DNA of 64,000 nt from an uncultured Massilia sp. (lineage in GTDB: Bacteria > Pseudomonadota > Gammaproteobacteria > Burkholderiales > Burkholderiaceae_D), in assembly GCF_913773735.1 (NCBI RefSeq), contig NZ_CAJYEB010000044.1, positions 1-64,000 of the forward strand, given 5' to 3'. Below are positions 9,287 through 20,596 of the stretch, piece by piece (position 1 is the stretch's first letter; each line of letters opens with the position of its first letter). The notes beneath the pieces are model-generated. The model saw only the letters and a program-made list of their open reading frames with translations, was not told where the DNA came from and did no database searches. Position numbers and translations under genes: made by a program.

Positions 9287-10996
9287 ATGAAACGAATCGC
9301 CCTTGCCGGCATGAGCGCCCTGCTGGCGGCTTGCGCCACCCCGCAGCAACAGCCTCCCATGACGGCGTACACCACCGGATCCGGCGCCGCGCGCAGCAGC
9401 GACCAGCTCGCGCTCGAGTTCGAAAAGGCGGACCTGGCGCTGCGCATCGAGCCGGACACCCGCAGCATCCGCGGCGACGTCCGGCTGACCTTCGGCACCC
9501 GCGCCGCGGTCGAGCGCATCGAACTCGACCTCGACCGCAACCTGCCGATCGACGCCATCGAGGTCGACGGCCGGCCGCTGGCCGCGAACCGCTGGCGCAA
9601 TCCGGAGGGCAAGCTGACGGTCGACCTGCCGCAGCGCCTGGAACCCGGCCGGCAGACCACGGTGCGCGTGCGGTACCACGGGCAGCCGCACGTGGCCAAG
9701 AAGGCGCCCTGGGACGGCGGCTTCGTCTGGTCGAAGACGCCGGACGGCCAGCCCTGGGTCGCCAGCGCCGTGCAGGGCGAAGGCTGCGACCTGTTCTGGC
9801 CGTGCATCGACCACCCGACCGGCAAGGCGAAGATCGTCGAGGAACACTTCACGGTACCGGCGCCGCTGGTCGCCGCCGGCAACGGCGTGGCGCTGGGCAT
9901 GGACGAGAAGGACGGCTGGCGCACCTGGCACTGGCGCGCGAAGAACCCGAGCACCTACGGCATCTCGATCAACGTCGGCCCGTACAAGCTGATGGAAGGG
10001 AACTACGCCAGCCGCTACGGCAACACGATCCCGCTGCGCTTGTACTACCTGCCGCAGAGCGAGGCGCAGGCGAAGGAACTGTTCGCGGAATTCGCGCCGA
10101 TGCTGGACTTCTTCGAGAGCGTGATCGGTCCCTACCCGTTCGGCGACGAAAAGATGGGCGTGGTCGAGACCCCGCACAAGGGCATGGAACACCAGACCAT
10201 CAATGCCTACGGCAACAAGTACGCGAAGACCCCCTACGGCTACGACGACCTGCTGCAGCACGAGTTCGCCCACGAATGGTTCGGCAACCAGCTGACCAAC
10301 GCCGATTGGGACGATATGTGGCTGCACGAGGGCCTGGGCAGCTACATGCAGCCGCTGTACATGCAGTGGCTGCGCGGCGACCAGGAATACTTTGCCCTGC
10401 TGATGCAGTCGCGCGCGGGCGTCCGGAACAGGAAGCCGATCGTGTCGGGCACGCCCAAGCTGGAAGAAGAGGTGTACGACGAGAAGGTCGGTCCTGGCCA
10501 GGACATCTACGTCAAGGGCTCGCTGGTCATGCACACGCTGCGCGGCCTCATCGGCGACGCGGCGTTCTTCCGCTCGGTGCGCGAGATCGTCTACGGCACG
10601 CCGGACCCGCGTCCGGGCAACTTCGCGCCGCGCAACGGCAGCACGCCGGAATTCATGGCCATCGTCAAGCGCAACGCCGGCCGCGACCTCGACTGGTTCT
10701 TCCAGGCCTACCTGTACCAGGCCGCCCTGCCCGAACTGCAGGCCACGCGCAGCGGCGACACCCTGCAGCTGGCCTGGAAGACGGAAAAGAACACGCCGTT
10801 CCCGATGCCGGTCGAGGTACGCGTGGGCGAGCGCATCGTCAGCGTGCCGATGACGGACGGCCGCGGCAGCGTGGCGCTGCCGGCCGGCGCGACCTACACG
10901 CTCGATCCGCATTCGAAGGTGCTGCGCCGGCTCGCGCACATCGAGCAGTTCCACCAGTACCAGGAAGCGCAGAAGAAGCGCAAGGCCGGCAGCTGA
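9287..10996 (+). CDS. M1-family zinc metallopeptidase, lipoprotein
   Basis: 569 residues. Lipoprotein signal (MKRIALAGMSALLAACA). An N-terminal beta domain (LALEFEKADLALRIEP...) precedes the gluzincin core: GMEH motif (KGMEHQTINAYG), HEFAH at 325-329 and the third zinc ligand Glu348 (LHEGLGSYMQ), the exact HEXXH-X18-E spacing. The length is short for M1 enzymes, with no long C-terminal helical domain. It probably trims peptides in the periplasm. A REP-like repeat pair begins 6 bp past the stop codon, between this gene and the convergent M16 peptidase. Confidence 0.92.
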   Translation: MKRIALAGMSALLAACATPQQQPPMTAYTTGSGAARSSDQLALEFEKADLALRIEPDTRSIRGDVRLTFGTRAAVERIELDLDRNLPIDAIEVDGRPLAANRWRNPEGKLTVDLPQRLEPGRQTTVRVRYHGQPHVAKKAPWDGGFVWSKTPDGQPWVASAVQGEGCDLFWPCIDHPTGKAKIVEEHFTVPAPLVAAGNGVALGMDEKDGWRTWHWRAKNPSTYGISINVGPYKLMEGNYASRYGNTIPLRLYYLPQSEAQAKELFAEFAPMLDFFESVIGPYPFGDEKMGVVETPHKGMEHQTINAYGNKYAKTPYGYDDLLQHEFAHEWFGNQLTNADWDDMWLHEGLGSYMQPLYMQWLRGDQEYFALLMQSRAGVRNRKPIVSGTPKLEEEVYDEKVGPGQDIYVKGSLVMHTLRGLIGDAAFFRSVREIVYGTPDPRPGNFAPRNGSTPEFMAIVKRNAGRDLDWFFQAYLYQAALPELQATRSGDTLQLAWKTEKNTPFPMPVEVRVGERIVSVPMTDGRGSVALPAGATYTLDPHSKVLRRLAHIEQFHQYQEAQKKRKAGS

Positions 10997-11002
10997 ACGC
11001 CG

Positions 11003-11088
11003 GCGTCCTGGCGCAGGCCCGGATCCGATGTTGCATGCGCCATCGCAGCGCAAACAGCAATCGGACTCCGGCCTGCGCCGGGACGACG
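11003..11088. repeat. REP-like inverted pair
   Basis: Two related 27-28-bp arms in opposite orientation (11003-11029 and 11061-11088) share the core GGCGCAGGCC and flanking CGTCC...TCCGA. The same core forms the arms at 20469-20585. Located between convergent genes. Confidence 0.65.
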
Positions 11089-11254
11089 TGCTTGCATGGC
11101 TTGAAACGGCGGTTCCAGCGCGGTCCTGGACGTCACGCTGCCCGGCAACGGCTGGCTGCGCTCGCGCAGCCTTCGCACCGGAGCGGATAGCGCGCGGCGA
11201 AGCCGTTCACCTGGCGCGGGAAGCGGACTCCGGTGCGAGTCCGCGCCCGTCGTT

Positions 11255-14038
<2,784 letters not shown>

Positions 14039-14105
14039 GGGGTCTCCTCGAATGACAGCCCCGCATTCTAGGCAGATGCCCGCATTGCCGGTGCACGCAT
14101 GTTCC

Positions 14106-14121
14106 CAAGAAATATTTCTTG
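14106..14121. promoter_or_regulatory. Perfect 16-bp palindrome in a divergent promoter region
   Basis: CAAGAAATATTTCTTG is a perfect palindrome between the divergent M16 peptidase and DUF882 genes. The half AATATTTCTTG recurs at 24690-24700, directly before a promoter-like sequence. Candidate regulator binding site. Confidence 0.4.
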
Positions 14122-14223
14122 CCTTGTCGTCCTGCGCCGACAGGCACTGTGGGCCTGGTCCGCTGCACGATCCATGCAACAGGCGTATCATGCAGGCTTA
14201 GCCACCAGTGCAAGGACAGTCCC

Positions 14224-14781
14224 ATGAATCAACGACGCTCCTTCCTCAAAAGCTCTGCCGTCATGGCATCGGTACTGGGCGCGCCCGCGGTCGTCAAGGC
14301 CAAGTCGATCCCGACGGCGGCCGCCGCCGCGGCGCCCGGCGAACGCATCTTGCGCCTGTACAACACGCACACGGGCGAAACCACCCGCAGCGTGTTCTGG
14401 GCCGAAGGCCAGTTCATTCCCGATGCCTTGCAGGACATCAACAAACTGCTGCGCGACCACCGCAACAACAAGGTCGCGGCCATCGACCCGCAGTTGCTGA
14501 TGCTGCTGGACCGAATCAGCGCGAAGTTCGGCGACCACCCGACGATCCACGTGATTTCCGGCTACCGGTCGCCGGAAACGAATGCCAAGCTGCACGAAAA
14601 CACGACCGGCGTGGCCAAGCACAGCCTGCACATGGACGGCAAGGCCATCGACGTGCGCATTCCGGGCCAGGACCTGGCCAAGCTGCACCGGGTCGCGATG
14701 GCGGCCAAGGGCGGCGGGGTCGGCTACTACCCGGACTCGCAGTTCGTCCACATGGACGTCGGCCGCGTGCGCTACTGGTGA
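14224..14781 (+). CDS. DUF882 / YcbK-like murein peptidase family protein (M15-type), Tat-type signal
   Basis: 185 residues. MNQRRSFLKSSAVMASVLGA is a twin-arginine-like signal (RRSFLK). The DUF882/peptidase M15 zinc motif is present: HSLHMDGKAIDVR gives His136 and Asp143, and FVHMDVGRVRYW gives His176. E. coli YcbK (MepK) cleaves meso-DAP crosslinks in peptidoglycan; by homology this protein acts on the cell wall in the periplasm. It heads a run of plus-strand genes; its stop codon overlaps the next ATG by one base (TGATG). Confidence 0.9.
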   Translation: MNQRRSFLKSSAVMASVLGAPAVVKAKSIPTAAAAAAPGERILRLYNTHTGETTRSVFWAEGQFIPDALQDINKLLRDHRNNKVAAIDPQLLMLLDRISAKFGDHPTIHVISGYRSPETNAKLHENTTGVAKHSLHMDGKAIDVRIPGQDLAKLHRVAMAAKGGGVGYYPDSQFVHMDVGRVRYW

Positions 14782-15692
14782 TGCGCATCCGGCCGCCGCG
14801 CGCCGCGACGCCGCCGGCGCTGTTGCCTGCGGCGTTGGCCACGCCGTTGGCCACGTCGTTGGCCACACTATTGGTCGCGCTGTTGGCCGCGCCCCCGCTG
14901 GCGCGCGCCCAGGTGGCGCCGGCCACGCAGGACGCCCCGCCGCCCGCCGCGGTGGTGGCGCCGGCGCAGACGGTCAACGTCACCTCGACGCGCGATCCGG
15001 TCGACAAGTCCTACCGCAAGATGATCGCCGGCATGGCGCGCTTCGAGCGCGAGCACGCGCTGGCGCCGCGCGCCACGCTGCGCTTCCGCCTGCTGCCGCG
15101 CTCGCCGAACGTGGACATGCACGGCATCACGCTGCGCATCGTCGGCGATGCCGTCACGGTGCCGGTGCCGGTCGCGCCGGACAACAGCTTCACGCTGCCG
15201 CGCAACGCGCAGGCGCTGCGCGAGGACGCCGCCGTGCTTGCCAACCGCAAGACCACCAGCATGACCTGGCGCGCCCAGGTGACGACGCCCGGCCTGCCGC
15301 CCGGCACCCGGCGCCTGGGCGACCTGCGCCTGGAATGCCTGGTCGGCGTCGAGGCCGGCCTGGTGTCGAACCGCTCGCCGCTGTTCGGCTGGATCGCCGA
15401 CGCCCTGAACAGCCCCGAGCAGGTCTGCAACAGCCCGGACGGCAACTTCCTGTTCTTCACCGAGCGGCCCGTGTTCGCCGTCATCCTGCGCGCGCCGGGA
15501 CGCAGCGAGATCCTGCCGTTCCGCTTCCTGTACGCGGGCGGCGAGCAGACGCGCGACATGCTGCCCTACTGCGATTGCCAGGTGCTGCTCGACCGCACCT
15601 ATTACGCGCCGATCTGGGACCGCAGCTGGCCCGACGACACCCTGGTCCACTTCGCGTACATGGACGACCTCGACGAAGGGATGCAGCCATGA
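14781..15692 (+). CDS. Exported hypothetical protein
   Basis: 303 residues. Signal-like N terminus: a long Ala/Leu/Thr stretch (PAALATPLATSLATLLVALL) ending ARAQ. The mature part has beta-rich sequence with four Cys (LECLVG, QVCNS, YCDCQ). I do not recognise a catalytic motif. Its start overlaps the stop of the murein peptidase gene by 1 nt and its stop overlaps the next lipoprotein gene by 4 nt, so the three are likely co-translated; an envelope role is inferred from this. Confidence 0.75.
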   Translation: MRIRPPRAATPPALLPAALATPLATSLATLLVALLAAPPLARAQVAPATQDAPPPAAVVAPAQTVNVTSTRDPVDKSYRKMIAGMARFEREHALAPRATLRFRLLPRSPNVDMHGITLRIVGDAVTVPVPVAPDNSFTLPRNAQALREDAAVLANRKTTSMTWRAQVTTPGLPPGTRRLGDLRLECLVGVEAGLVSNRSPLFGWIADALNSPEQVCNSPDGNFLFFTERPVFAVILRAPGRSEILPFRFLYAGGEQTRDMLPYCDCQVLLDRTYYAPIWDRSWPDDTLVHFAYMDDLDEGMQP

Positions 15693-16003
15693 GAACCCTG
15701 TCCACCGTCCTGCTGGCGGCGGCCCTGCTGGCCGGCTGCGCCAGCGCCCCCACGCCGGGCACGCTGGTGCCGGCGGACCGCTTCGGCCAGGTGGTCGTGC
15801 CCGGCAAGACCACGCGCGCCGAGCTGGTGGCCGCCTTCGGGCAGACCAGGACGGTGGTGTTCGACAGCGGCATGGAAGCCTGGCTCTACAGCACCGCCAC
15901 GCCGGCCGGCGCCGCCGAACAGGTGGTGCTGCTCGACCGCGCCGGCATCGTGCGCAAGGTGCGCACCCGGCCGCCCTACCCGGGCGACCAGCCACGCCGC
16001 TGA
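15689..16003 (+). CDS. Small lipoprotein, BamE/SmpA-like fold suspected
   Basis: 104 residues. Lipoprotein signal MRTLSTVLLAAALLAGCAS (lipobox LAGC). The motif G(K/R)TTRAELVAAFGQ followed by an aromatic beta strand (EAWLYSTAT) resembles the small SmpA/OmlA-BAM fold, but similarity is too weak for an assignment. Overlaps the preceding gene by 4 nt (ATGA). Confidence 0.75.
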   Translation: MRTLSTVLLAAALLAGCASAPTPGTLVPADRFGQVVVPGKTTRAELVAAFGQTRTVVFDSGMEAWLYSTATPAGAAEQVVLLDRAGIVRKVRTRPPYPGDQPRR

Positions 16004-16051
16004 GCGCTTCATGGCAGAATGCCAGCATCGCCACCCACCGCCATCGCGCCG

Positions 16052-16432
16052 ATGCCCGATCCTCTTTCCCCCGAAGCCGTCGTCCAGCGCCAGCTCGACG
16101 CCTACAATGCCCGCGACGTCGACGCCCTGCTCGCGACCTATGCGCCGGATGCGCGCCAGTACGAGCATCCGGGCCGGCTGGTGGCCAGCGGCGCGGCCGA
16201 GCTGCGCGCGCGCATGGCCGTGCGCTTCCAGGAGCCGAACCTGCATGCGCGCCTGCTGCAGCGCGCCGTGATGGGCAATATCGTCATCGACCACGAGGAA
16301 GTCACCCGCACCTTCCCGGAAGGCACGGGCACCGTGAACATGGTGGCGATCTACGAGGTCGTCGACGGCAGGATCGCCAGCGCCTCGGTCCAGGTCGGCA
16401 ACAAGCGCCTGCACGGCGCCGCGCCGGCATGA
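16052..16432 (+). CDS. NTF2-like / SnoaL-like protein
   Basis: 126 residues. The pattern PEAVVQRQLDAYNARDVDALLATYAPDARQYEHPG followed by a beta-sheet cone (VVDGRIASASVQVG) is characteristic of nuclear transport factor 2-like small proteins of steroid isomerase type. The start at 16052 (MPDPLSPEAVV) matches usual family starts; an ATG at 16019 is also in frame. Overlaps the M20 peptidase gene by 4 nt. Substrate unknown. Confidence 0.8.
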   Translation: MPDPLSPEAVVQRQLDAYNARDVDALLATYAPDARQYEHPGRLVASGAAELRARMAVRFQEPNLHARLLQRAVMGNIVIDHEEVTRTFPEGTGTVNMVAIYEVVDGRIASASVQVGNKRLHGAAPA

Positions 16433-17757
16433 GGGCCATGCAGCGCGCGATCCGCCGCGCGGCGATCGCCGCCCTGCTCGCGGCCGGCGGCATCGGTGCC
16501 GCCCACGCGGCGGCGGAGACCGGCCTCGATCCGGTCGAGCGGCGCATCGTGGCCGAAGTCAGGGCCGGCGCGCCGCAGGCGCTGGCGCTGCTCCAGAAGA
16601 GCGTGCTGATCAACAGCGGCACGATGAACCTGGAGGGCGTGCGCGCCGTCGGCCAGTTGTTCCGCGAACAGTTCGACGCGCTCGGCTTTGCCACGCGCTG
16701 GATCGACCTGCCGCCGGAGATGCAACGGGCCGGCCACCTGGTCGCCACCCGCGACGGGCGGCGCGGCAAGCGCCTGCTGCTGCTGGGCCACCTCGACACC
16801 GTGTTCGAACCGGGCAACGGCGCACCGACCTGGGAACGCCAGGGCGACGGGCGCGTGCGCGGCCAGGGCGTGTCCGACATGAAGGGCGGCGACGTGATCG
16901 TCGTGGCGGCGCTGCGCGCCCTGCAGCGCGCCGGCGCGCTCGACGACACCCGCATCGCCGTCATGTTCACCGGCGACGAGGAAGAAGCCGGCAATCCGAA
17001 AAGTCTCTCGCGCGGCGACATGGTGGCGCTGGCCAGGCGCAGCGACGCCGCCCTCAGCTTCGAGGGCAACGTCGTCGACAAGGACGGCCGGCCGACCGCC
17101 ACCGTCGGGCGCCGCGCCACGGCCGGGTGGACGCTCGAGGTGACGGGCCGCCAGGGCCATTCGATGGCCGTGTTCGGCGCCAACGGCTATGGCGCCGTGT
17201 ACGAGGCGGCGCGCATCCTCGACGCCTTCCGGCGCGAGGTGGCCGAACCGGGCCTGACCTTCAACCCGGGCTTCATCGTGGGCGGCACCGAGACCGCCGT
17301 CGACGCGGCGGCCGCGCGCGGCAGCGCCTTCGGCAAGACCAATGTGATCGCCGCCGGCGCCCGGGTCGAGGGCGACCTGCGCTACCTCGACTACGCCCAG
17401 CGCGACCGCGCCCATGCGCGCATGCGCGCGATCGTGGCGCAGCACCTGCCGGGCACCGACGCCACCATCGCCTTCCACGATTCGTATCCGCCGATGGCCG
17501 TCACCCCCGGCAACCTGGCGTTGCTGGCCACGTATTCGCGCGCCAGCGAGGACGCCGGCCTGGGCGCGATCGCCGCGCTGCCGGCCGAGGCGCGCGGGGC
17601 CGGCGACATCCAGTTCGTGGCGCCGTTCGTCGCCAGCCTGGACGGCCTGGGCGCCAGCGGCAACGGCGCCCATTCGCCCGCCGAGGATCTCGAACCCGAC
17701 TCGATCGAGCGCGGCGCCATCCGCGCCGCGCTGCTGATCTACCGCCTGACCCGCTGA
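16429..17757 (+). CDS. M20-family zinc peptidase (glutamate carboxypeptidase-like), exported
   Basis: 442 residues. Signal peptide (RRAAIAALLAAGGIGAAHA). The bimetal site is intact: His121 and Asp123 (LLLLGHLDTVFE), Asp150 (GVSDMKGGD), catalytic/ligand Glu184-Glu185 (FTGDEEEAGN) and a C-terminal His in NGAHSPAEDLE. A dimerisation domain (about 220-335, GRQGHSMAVFGANGYGAVYEAARIL) interrupts the catalytic domain, as in carboxypeptidase G2. Likely hydrolyses C-terminal Glu or acyl-amino acids in the periplasm. Start overlaps the previous stop (ATGA). Confidence 0.92.
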   Translation: MRAMQRAIRRAAIAALLAAGGIGAAHAAAETGLDPVERRIVAEVRAGAPQALALLQKSVLINSGTMNLEGVRAVGQLFREQFDALGFATRWIDLPPEMQRAGHLVATRDGRRGKRLLLLGHLDTVFEPGNGAPTWERQGDGRVRGQGVSDMKGGDVIVVAALRALQRAGALDDTRIAVMFTGDEEEAGNPKSLSRGDMVALARRSDAALSFEGNVVDKDGRPTATVGRRATAGWTLEVTGRQGHSMAVFGANGYGAVYEAARILDAFRREVAEPGLTFNPGFIVGGTETAVDAAAARGSAFGKTNVIAAGARVEGDLRYLDYAQRDRAHARMRAIVAQHLPGTDATIAFHDSYPPMAVTPGNLALLATYSRASEDAGLGAIAALPAEARGAGDIQFVAPFVASLDGLGASGNGAHSPAEDLEPDSIERGAIRAALLIYRLTR

Positions 17758-17776
17758 CACTGGAACCGACACCGCC

Positions 17777-18220
17777 ATGGCCCGACTGACCCTCTCCTTC
17801 CCCGAAGACCAGTACTACTACACGACCGTGCTGACGGTGCGCGTCACCGACATCAACGCCGGCAACCACCTGGGCAACGACTCGATGATCTCGATGATCT
17901 CGGAAGCGCGGGCGCGCTTCCTGTTCGAGTTCGGCGTGGCCGAGACGGAGCGCGACGGCACCGGCATCATCGTGACCGATCTGGCCACCACCTACCGCGC
18001 CGAGGCGCACGCGCGCGACGAGCTGCTGTTCGAGGTGGGCGTGATGGACTTCAACAAGTACGGCGGCGACGTCATCTTCCGCATCACCCGCCCGCGCGAC
18101 CGGACGCTGGTGGCGATGGCCAAGCAGGGCTTCGTCTTCTACAACTACAAGGCCGGCCAGGTGGTCGCCATGCCGGACGAGTTCCGCGCCAAGTTCGCGC
18201 AGGTGAACTGGATCGATTGA
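17777..18220 (+). CDS. Thioesterase-family (4HBT hotdog) protein
   Basis: 147 residues. VRVTDINAGNHLGNDSMISMISEARARFLFEFG is the helix and nucleophile-region pattern of 4-hydroxybenzoyl-CoA/acyl-CoA thioesterases with the hotdog fold; the Asn/His/Asn positions replace the classical Asp. Beta strands with YRAEAHARDELLFEVGV and VAMAKQGFVFYNY follow. Likely cytosolic acyl-CoA hydrolase. It starts 19 bp after the M20 gene and probably ends this plus-strand unit. Confidence 0.85.
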   Translation: MARLTLSFPEDQYYYTTVLTVRVTDINAGNHLGNDSMISMISEARARFLFEFGVAETERDGTGIIVTDLATTYRAEAHARDELLFEVGVMDFNKYGGDVIFRITRPRDRTLVAMAKQGFVFYNYKAGQVVAMPDEFRAKFAQVNWID

Positions 18221-18306
18221 GGCCACGCCCGCGTGTGTGCGGGAACACAAAAAAAACTGGAACTTTTTCTTCCCCCCGGCGGAATATGGGTAAAACACAC
18301 TTGCCC

Positions 18307-18888
18307 ATGACGACCACCACCGCCTCCGACTCCGACCTGCTGCGCCAGACGCGCGCCGGCGCCGCCGATGCCTTCGCGGCCCTGTACCGGCGCCACCAGG
18401 GTCCGCTGTACCGCTTCGCGCTGCTGCGCTGCGGCTCGCCCGGCACGGCCGCCGACGTGGTGCAGGAAGCCTTCATGGGCCTGCTCACCGGCCGCTTCGC
18501 CTTCGATCCGCTGCGCGGGCAGTTGCAGCACTTCCTGTTCGGCGTGGCGCGCAACCTGATCCTCAAGCTGGAAGCGCCGGGCCAGCGCCACGTGCCCCCG
18601 GCGGCGGACGACGACGAGGACGGCGAGTCCGAGCTTCCCGCCGACGGCGCCTGCCCGCTGGCGCGCCTGCTGGACCACGAGGCGGCCGAGGAAGTCCGGC
18701 GCGCGCTGGCCCTGCTGGCGCCCCATTACCGCGACGCCGTGATCCTGTACGAGATGCACGAGCTGTCGTATGCCGAGATCGCCGACGTCTGCCAGGTCGA
18801 CATCGGCACCGTGCGCTCGCGCCTGTCGCGCGGCCGCGCGGCCCTGGCCCGGCGCCTCGCCGCGTGGCGCGGCGCCAGCACCGTTTGA
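18307..18888 (+). CDS. ECF-family RNA polymerase sigma factor
   Basis: 193 residues from the start chosen here (MTTTTASDSDLLRQTR); an in-frame ATG at 18286 would add seven residues. Sigma-2 region: AFAALYRRHQGPLYRFALLR and ADVVQEAFMGLLTGRFAFDP. After an acidic linker (DDDEDGE), sigma-4 reads LLAPHYRDAVILYEMHELSYAEIADVCQVDIGTVRSRLSRGRAAL with a good helix-turn-helix. The upstream region contains GGAACTT (18259-18265), like an ECF -35 element, but no convincing -10 follows, so autoregulation is only suggested. The gene is followed at 11 bp by a membrane protein of anti-sigma type. Confidence 0.9.
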   Translation: MTTTTASDSDLLRQTRAGAADAFAALYRRHQGPLYRFALLRCGSPGTAADVVQEAFMGLLTGRFAFDPLRGQLQHFLFGVARNLILKLEAPGQRHVPPAADDDEDGESELPADGACPLARLLDHEAAEEVRRALALLAPHYRDAVILYEMHELSYAEIADVCQVDIGTVRSRLSRGRAALARRLAAWRGASTV

Positions 18889-18899
18889 AAGGACACATG

Positions 18900-19415
18900 A
18901 TGACGACTCCGGATTCCCGCAACCCCGATGGCCCCGACGCCCGCCTCCCGCTGTTCGACGACCTGCGCCGCGAGATGGCCGCGCTGGACGCGCCACGCGG
19001 CGTCGAGAAGGAATTGATGCAGGCGTTCGCGCAGCGGTTCCCGCGCCGCCGCCGCTGGCACGACGCGCTGACCGCCCGCGCGTGGGCGTTGGCCGGCGGC
19101 CTGGCGGCGGCCGGCGTGGCATGCGCGCTGCTGGTCGTGAACCTGCACGCGCCGGGCGTCGATGGCGGGACGGGAAGCGTCCAGCCGGTAGTGACGCGCG
19201 GCGACGACGGCGGCCTGTTCATCGCCCTCGACTCGATCGAGCGCATCGAGCGGGAACCCAGTCCGCGCATGGTGTCGACGCAGGTGTCGCGCACCAGCCT
19301 GGCCGCGCTGGGCGTGCCGCTCACCCCCGAGACGGCGGGCGAGTCCGTCCGCGCCGAGATGCTGGTCGCCGCCGACGGCCAGCCGCTGGCGCTGCGCCTG
19401 AGCGCCATCAACTGA
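18900..19415 (+). CDS. Single-pass membrane protein, probable anti-sigma factor
   Basis: 171 residues. AAAGGA precedes two consecutive ATGs (18897 and 18900); 18900 has the better spacing. A cytosolic N-terminal part (FDDLRREMAALDAPRGVEKELMQAFAQRFPRR) is followed by one transmembrane segment (about residues 59-79, AWALAGGLAAAGVACALLVV) and a periplasmic beta-rich domain. No zinc-binding anti-sigma motif is seen. Position directly behind an ECF sigma gene is the main argument for an anti-sigma role (inference). Confidence 0.75.
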   Translation: MTTPDSRNPDGPDARLPLFDDLRREMAALDAPRGVEKELMQAFAQRFPRRRRWHDALTARAWALAGGLAAAGVACALLVVNLHAPGVDGGTGSVQPVVTRGDDGGLFIALDSIERIEREPSPRMVSTQVSRTSLAALGVPLTPETAGESVRAEMLVAADGQPLALRLSAIN

Positions 19416-19440
19416 CCATCCATCGACCAAAGAGAGTGCC

Positions 19441-20466
19441 ATGAACCCTACCCGCCCGATCCTGGCCGCCACCCTGGCCGCCGCCCTGGCCAGCCTGTCC
19501 ACCTTCGCACTGGCCGACGAGCAGGCGCCCGCCGGCGGCCAGACCTTCATCGTCGATTCGCTGGTCAAGGACCCGCGCAGCGGCGTCACCATCATGCGCA
19601 CCGGCACCGTGACGCAGGCGCCCTACAGCGCGCTGGCCGTGACCGAGCGCCTGCAGCTGCTCGCCGACGGCAACCAGATCGCCGAGCGCCAGAGCACGAT
19701 GACCTACCGCGACGGCGCCGGCCGCACGCGCCGCGAGGTGCGTGATGCGAAAGGCGAGACGGTCGTCGTGACGATCAACGATCCGGTCGCCTCGGCCAAC
19801 GTCGTCCTGCATCCGCAGACGCGCACGGCGACGCGGATCGGCGACCTCTCGCTGGCCGCGCGCGCCGCCGCCGAGAAGGGCCGCGCCGCGGCCGCCGCAG
19901 CCGCGCGCGTCAGCACCGAGCTGGCGCGCCGCGAAGGCGACATGGCGAACGTCGAGCGGCGCCGCTTCGGCGACGGCAGCGAGGCGATCATCGTCAAGCG
20001 CGTCGAACGGGGCGGCGAGACGCGCGTGAACGTGCAGGACGTGCGCATCCAGTTCCCGAAAGTACTGGCGAACGCGGTCACGATACGCGATCCGCAATCC
20101 ACGGTCGTGACCCTGACGAACACGATGTTCGCCGATGCCAGGTGGGCGGCGAAGGCGACCACGAAGGACCTGGGCACGCGCGACGTCGGCGGCGTCAAGG
20201 CCGAGGGCAAGCTGCGCAGCTACGAGATCCCGGCCGGCGAGATCGGCAACCGCAATCCGATCGTGGTGTCGGACGAGACCTGGACCTCGCCCGAGCTGAA
20301 GGTGGCGGTGTACACGAAGCACAGCGACCCGCGCAGCGGCGACACGATCTTCAGGCTGGAAAACATCCGGCGCGAGGAGCCGGCGCCGGCGCTGTTCGCG
20401 GTGCCGGCCGGCTACACGGTCGACGAGCCGCTGGGGCAGCGGAAAGAGAAAGACAAGGCAAAATGA
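19441..20466 (+). CDS. Periplasmic hypothetical protein of the ECF operon
   Basis: 341 residues. Signal peptide (MNPTRPILAATLAAALASLSTFALA). The mature protein is beta-rich with an Ala-rich central helix (LAARAAAEKGRAAAAAAARV) and repeated strand patterns (STMTYRDGAGRTRREVRDAKGETVVV). I do not recognise a domain. It follows the anti-sigma-like gene by 25 bp with AGAGAG upstream of the start, so it is likely a target or sensor component of the ECF system. A REP-like repeat begins 3 bp past its stop. Confidence 0.75.
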   Translation: MNPTRPILAATLAAALASLSTFALADEQAPAGGQTFIVDSLVKDPRSGVTIMRTGTVTQAPYSALAVTERLQLLADGNQIAERQSTMTYRDGAGRTRREVRDAKGETVVVTINDPVASANVVLHPQTRTATRIGDLSLAARAAAEKGRAAAAAAARVSTELARREGDMANVERRRFGDGSEAIIVKRVERGGETRVNVQDVRIQFPKVLANAVTIRDPQSTVVTLTNTMFADARWAAKATTKDLGTRDVGGVKAEGKLRSYEIPAGEIGNRNPIVVSDETWTSPELKVAVYTKHSDPRSGDTIFRLENIRREEPAPALFAVPAGYTVDEPLGQRKEKDKAK

Positions 20467-20468
20467 CC

Positions 20469-20585
20469 CGTCGTCCCGGCGCAGGCCGGGACCCGATCTT
20501 CGCACCGAAGCCGCACACGCCGCGTCGATGCAGCCTCATCGACTTCGAATGGGAACCTGGGTCCCGGCCCGTGCCGGGACGACGG
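20469..20585. repeat. REP-like inverted pair with near-perfect 28-bp arms
   Basis: Arms at 20469-20496 and 20558-20585 are reverse complements apart from a few bases; each is itself imperfectly palindromic (GTCCCGGC...GCCGGGAC). The 61-bp interior is unrelated. Same core as 11003-11088. Located between convergent genes (ECF operon and katE). Confidence 0.8.
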
Positions 20586-20596
20586 CGCTACGTCCA

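Noticed and set aside
18229-18244. Terminator after the thioesterase gene (CCCGC/GCGGG)
   Set aside because: The stem is only 5 bp and is followed by an A-run, not a T-run, on the coding strand.
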